In this document: one piece after another, positions 63,297 to 64,000 of the stretch
Position numbering within the stretch: the first letter of the stretch is position 1
Layout of the letters: the number at the start of each line of letters is the position of its first letter
NCBI RefSeq assembly: GCF_004362215.1
Contig: NZ_SNWR01000001.1
Span: 868,001 to 932,000, forward strand
DNA: 64,000 bases
Reading direction: 5' to 3'
Origin: Paractinoplanes brasiliensis
GTDB lineage: Bacteria; Actinomycetota; Actinomycetes; Mycobacteriales; Micromonosporaceae
Notes under the pieces: generated by a model
The model's input: only the letters and a program-made list of their open reading frames with translations
Database searches by the model: none
What the model was told of the DNA's origin: nothing
Translations under genes and position numbers: made by a program

Positions 63297-64000
63297 CGCG
63301 CTCCCCCGGCGCGCCGACGCAGGGCCGCGGGCAGACCGGCCAGGCCTCTCGGCAGCAGCAACAGGCTGAGGGCGAGCACCACGCCGTACGCGGTGAGCTC
63401 AGCCCCCGCCTCCGAGCCGGGCAGGCGTCCCCGCACCACCTCGGCCAGGGTGACCACGGTGAACGCGCCCAGCGGGGCGCCCCAGACGCTCTCCCGGCCG
63501 CCGACGGTGACGATGATGAGCAGCTGCACCGAGTTGAGCAGGCCCAGCATGCTGGGATCCACATAGCGGAACCAGTGGGCGTAGCCGCTGCCCGCGACCG
63601 ACGCCAGCACCGCGGACACGACGAAGGCGGTGCGCCGCAGGGCGGAGATGTCGATGCCGGCGGCGGCCGCGGCGATCGGACTGTCGCCCGCCGCCGTGAG
63701 CGCCGAACCCACATGCGATCGGAGCAGCAGGTGGACGGTGACCGTGGCGATCAGCAGCAGGGCGGCATAGAGCCAGTAGATCGACAGGTCGGTGGTCAGA
63801 CTCACGCCGAAGATGTGGAAGGGAGGCACACCACTGAGGCCGGCGTTGCGGCCGGTCGCCGGAAGCTCGTTCACCAGCGCGGCCAGAGCCAGGCCGAAGG
63901 CGAGGGTCGCCAGCGACAGATAGTGCCCCTGAGCCCGGAAGATGACGGTACCCAGGCTCCAGGCCACCGCTGCGGCGAGGACACTGCCGGCCAGCAGGCC
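63293..64000 (-). CDS. livM: Branched-chain amino acid ABC transporter, permease LivM (partial)
   Basis: Permease fragment of about 235 aa; the 5' end lies beyond the right edge, and the frame is still open there (GLLAGSVLAAAVAWSLG). Several membrane helices are seen (IYWLYAALLLIATVTVHLLL, YGVVLALSLLLLPRG). The permease loop AAAAAGIDISALRRTAFVVSA is the EAA-like contact region for LivG/LivF. No livH is visible inside the window. Confidence 0.9.
   Translation of the reverse strand, partial: GLLAGSVLAAAVAWSLGTVIFRAQGHYLSLATLAFGLALAALVNELPATGRNAGLSGVPPFHIFGVSLTTDLSIYWLYAALLLIATVTVHLLLRSHVGSALTAAGDSPIAAAAAGIDISALRRTAFVVSAVLASVAGSGYAHWFRYVDPSMLGLLNSVQLLIIVTVGGRESVWGAPLGAFTVVTLAEVVRGRLPGSEAGAELTAYGVVLALSLLLLPRGLAGLPAALRRRAGGAR

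Noticed and set aside
1..64000. CRISPR array, tRNA, rRNA, integrase or IS element
   Set aside because: No regularly spaced repeats, no tRNA T-loop/anticodon pattern and no transposase or recombinase motifs were found on reading both strands.

Overview
The window is high-GC DNA with strongly G/C-ending codons, GTG starts and many genes joined by ATGA overlaps. The gene families (fused EccC, CpnT-like N-terminus, P450, LAL-type LuxR regulator, Liv transporter) point to an actinomycete, most likely a Micromonosporaceae/Actinoplanes-like organism. That assignment is an inference from style, not from a marker gene. I saw no rRNA, tRNA, CRISPR array, integrase or insertion sequence.

Layout. (1) 0.07-1.2 kb, minus strand: a GNAT acetyltransferase and a cupin. 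(2) 1.3-18.7 kb, minus strand: one long type VII secretion (ESX-like) operon. Read 5' to 3' it encodes two WXG100 proteins, an unrecognised 263-aa protein, an 894-aa WXG/PPE-like protein with a Pro/Gly-rich tail, a small acidic protein, EccC, EccD, EccB, a 926-aa protein with a possible ADP-ribosyltransferase-like C-terminus, and an EccA-like ATPase fused to a beta-helix. No EccE and no mycosin (MycP) gene is visible. (3) 19.2-21.7 kb, minus: a cytochrome P450/amidohydrolase pair. (4) 21.9-47.3 kb, plus: a YbaB-like gene, a single uninterrupted 23.6-kb gene for a 7,866-aa protein, an 81-aa ORF and a second WXG-like gene. (5) 47.4-64 kb: ordinary accessory and metabolic genes, including two GNATs, three hydrolases, a FAD monooxygenase facing a LAL-type LuxR regulator, a 2-hydroxyacid dehydrogenase, a secreted beta/gamma-crystallin-like protein, a secreted beta-propeller and a branched-chain amino-acid (Liv) ABC operon cut by the right edge.

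The centre of interest is the giant protein. It begins with a CpnT/WXG-like helical region and a low-complexity linker. It then strings together many effector-type modules: three OTU-like domains (the middle one has lost its cysteine), several papain-fold domains with Cys-His-Asp triads (some of glutamine-deamidase type), a circularly permuted papain-like pair with one dead and one intact copy, and two TcdA/B-like DXD glycosyltransferases, each followed by an OmpA-like domain. A module of about 915 residues is tandemly repeated around an OTU-like insert. The enzyme set looks aimed at eukaryotic targets (ubiquitin, GTPases, glutamines), and no matching set of immunity genes is seen. My working hypothesis is that the divergent ESX operon exports this protein as a multi-warhead effector, possibly with the WXG-like protein encoded at 46.3-47.3 kb as partner. 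A shared DNA element upstream of the YbaB-like gene and upstream of that WXG-like gene supports the two ends of the effector cluster being one unit.
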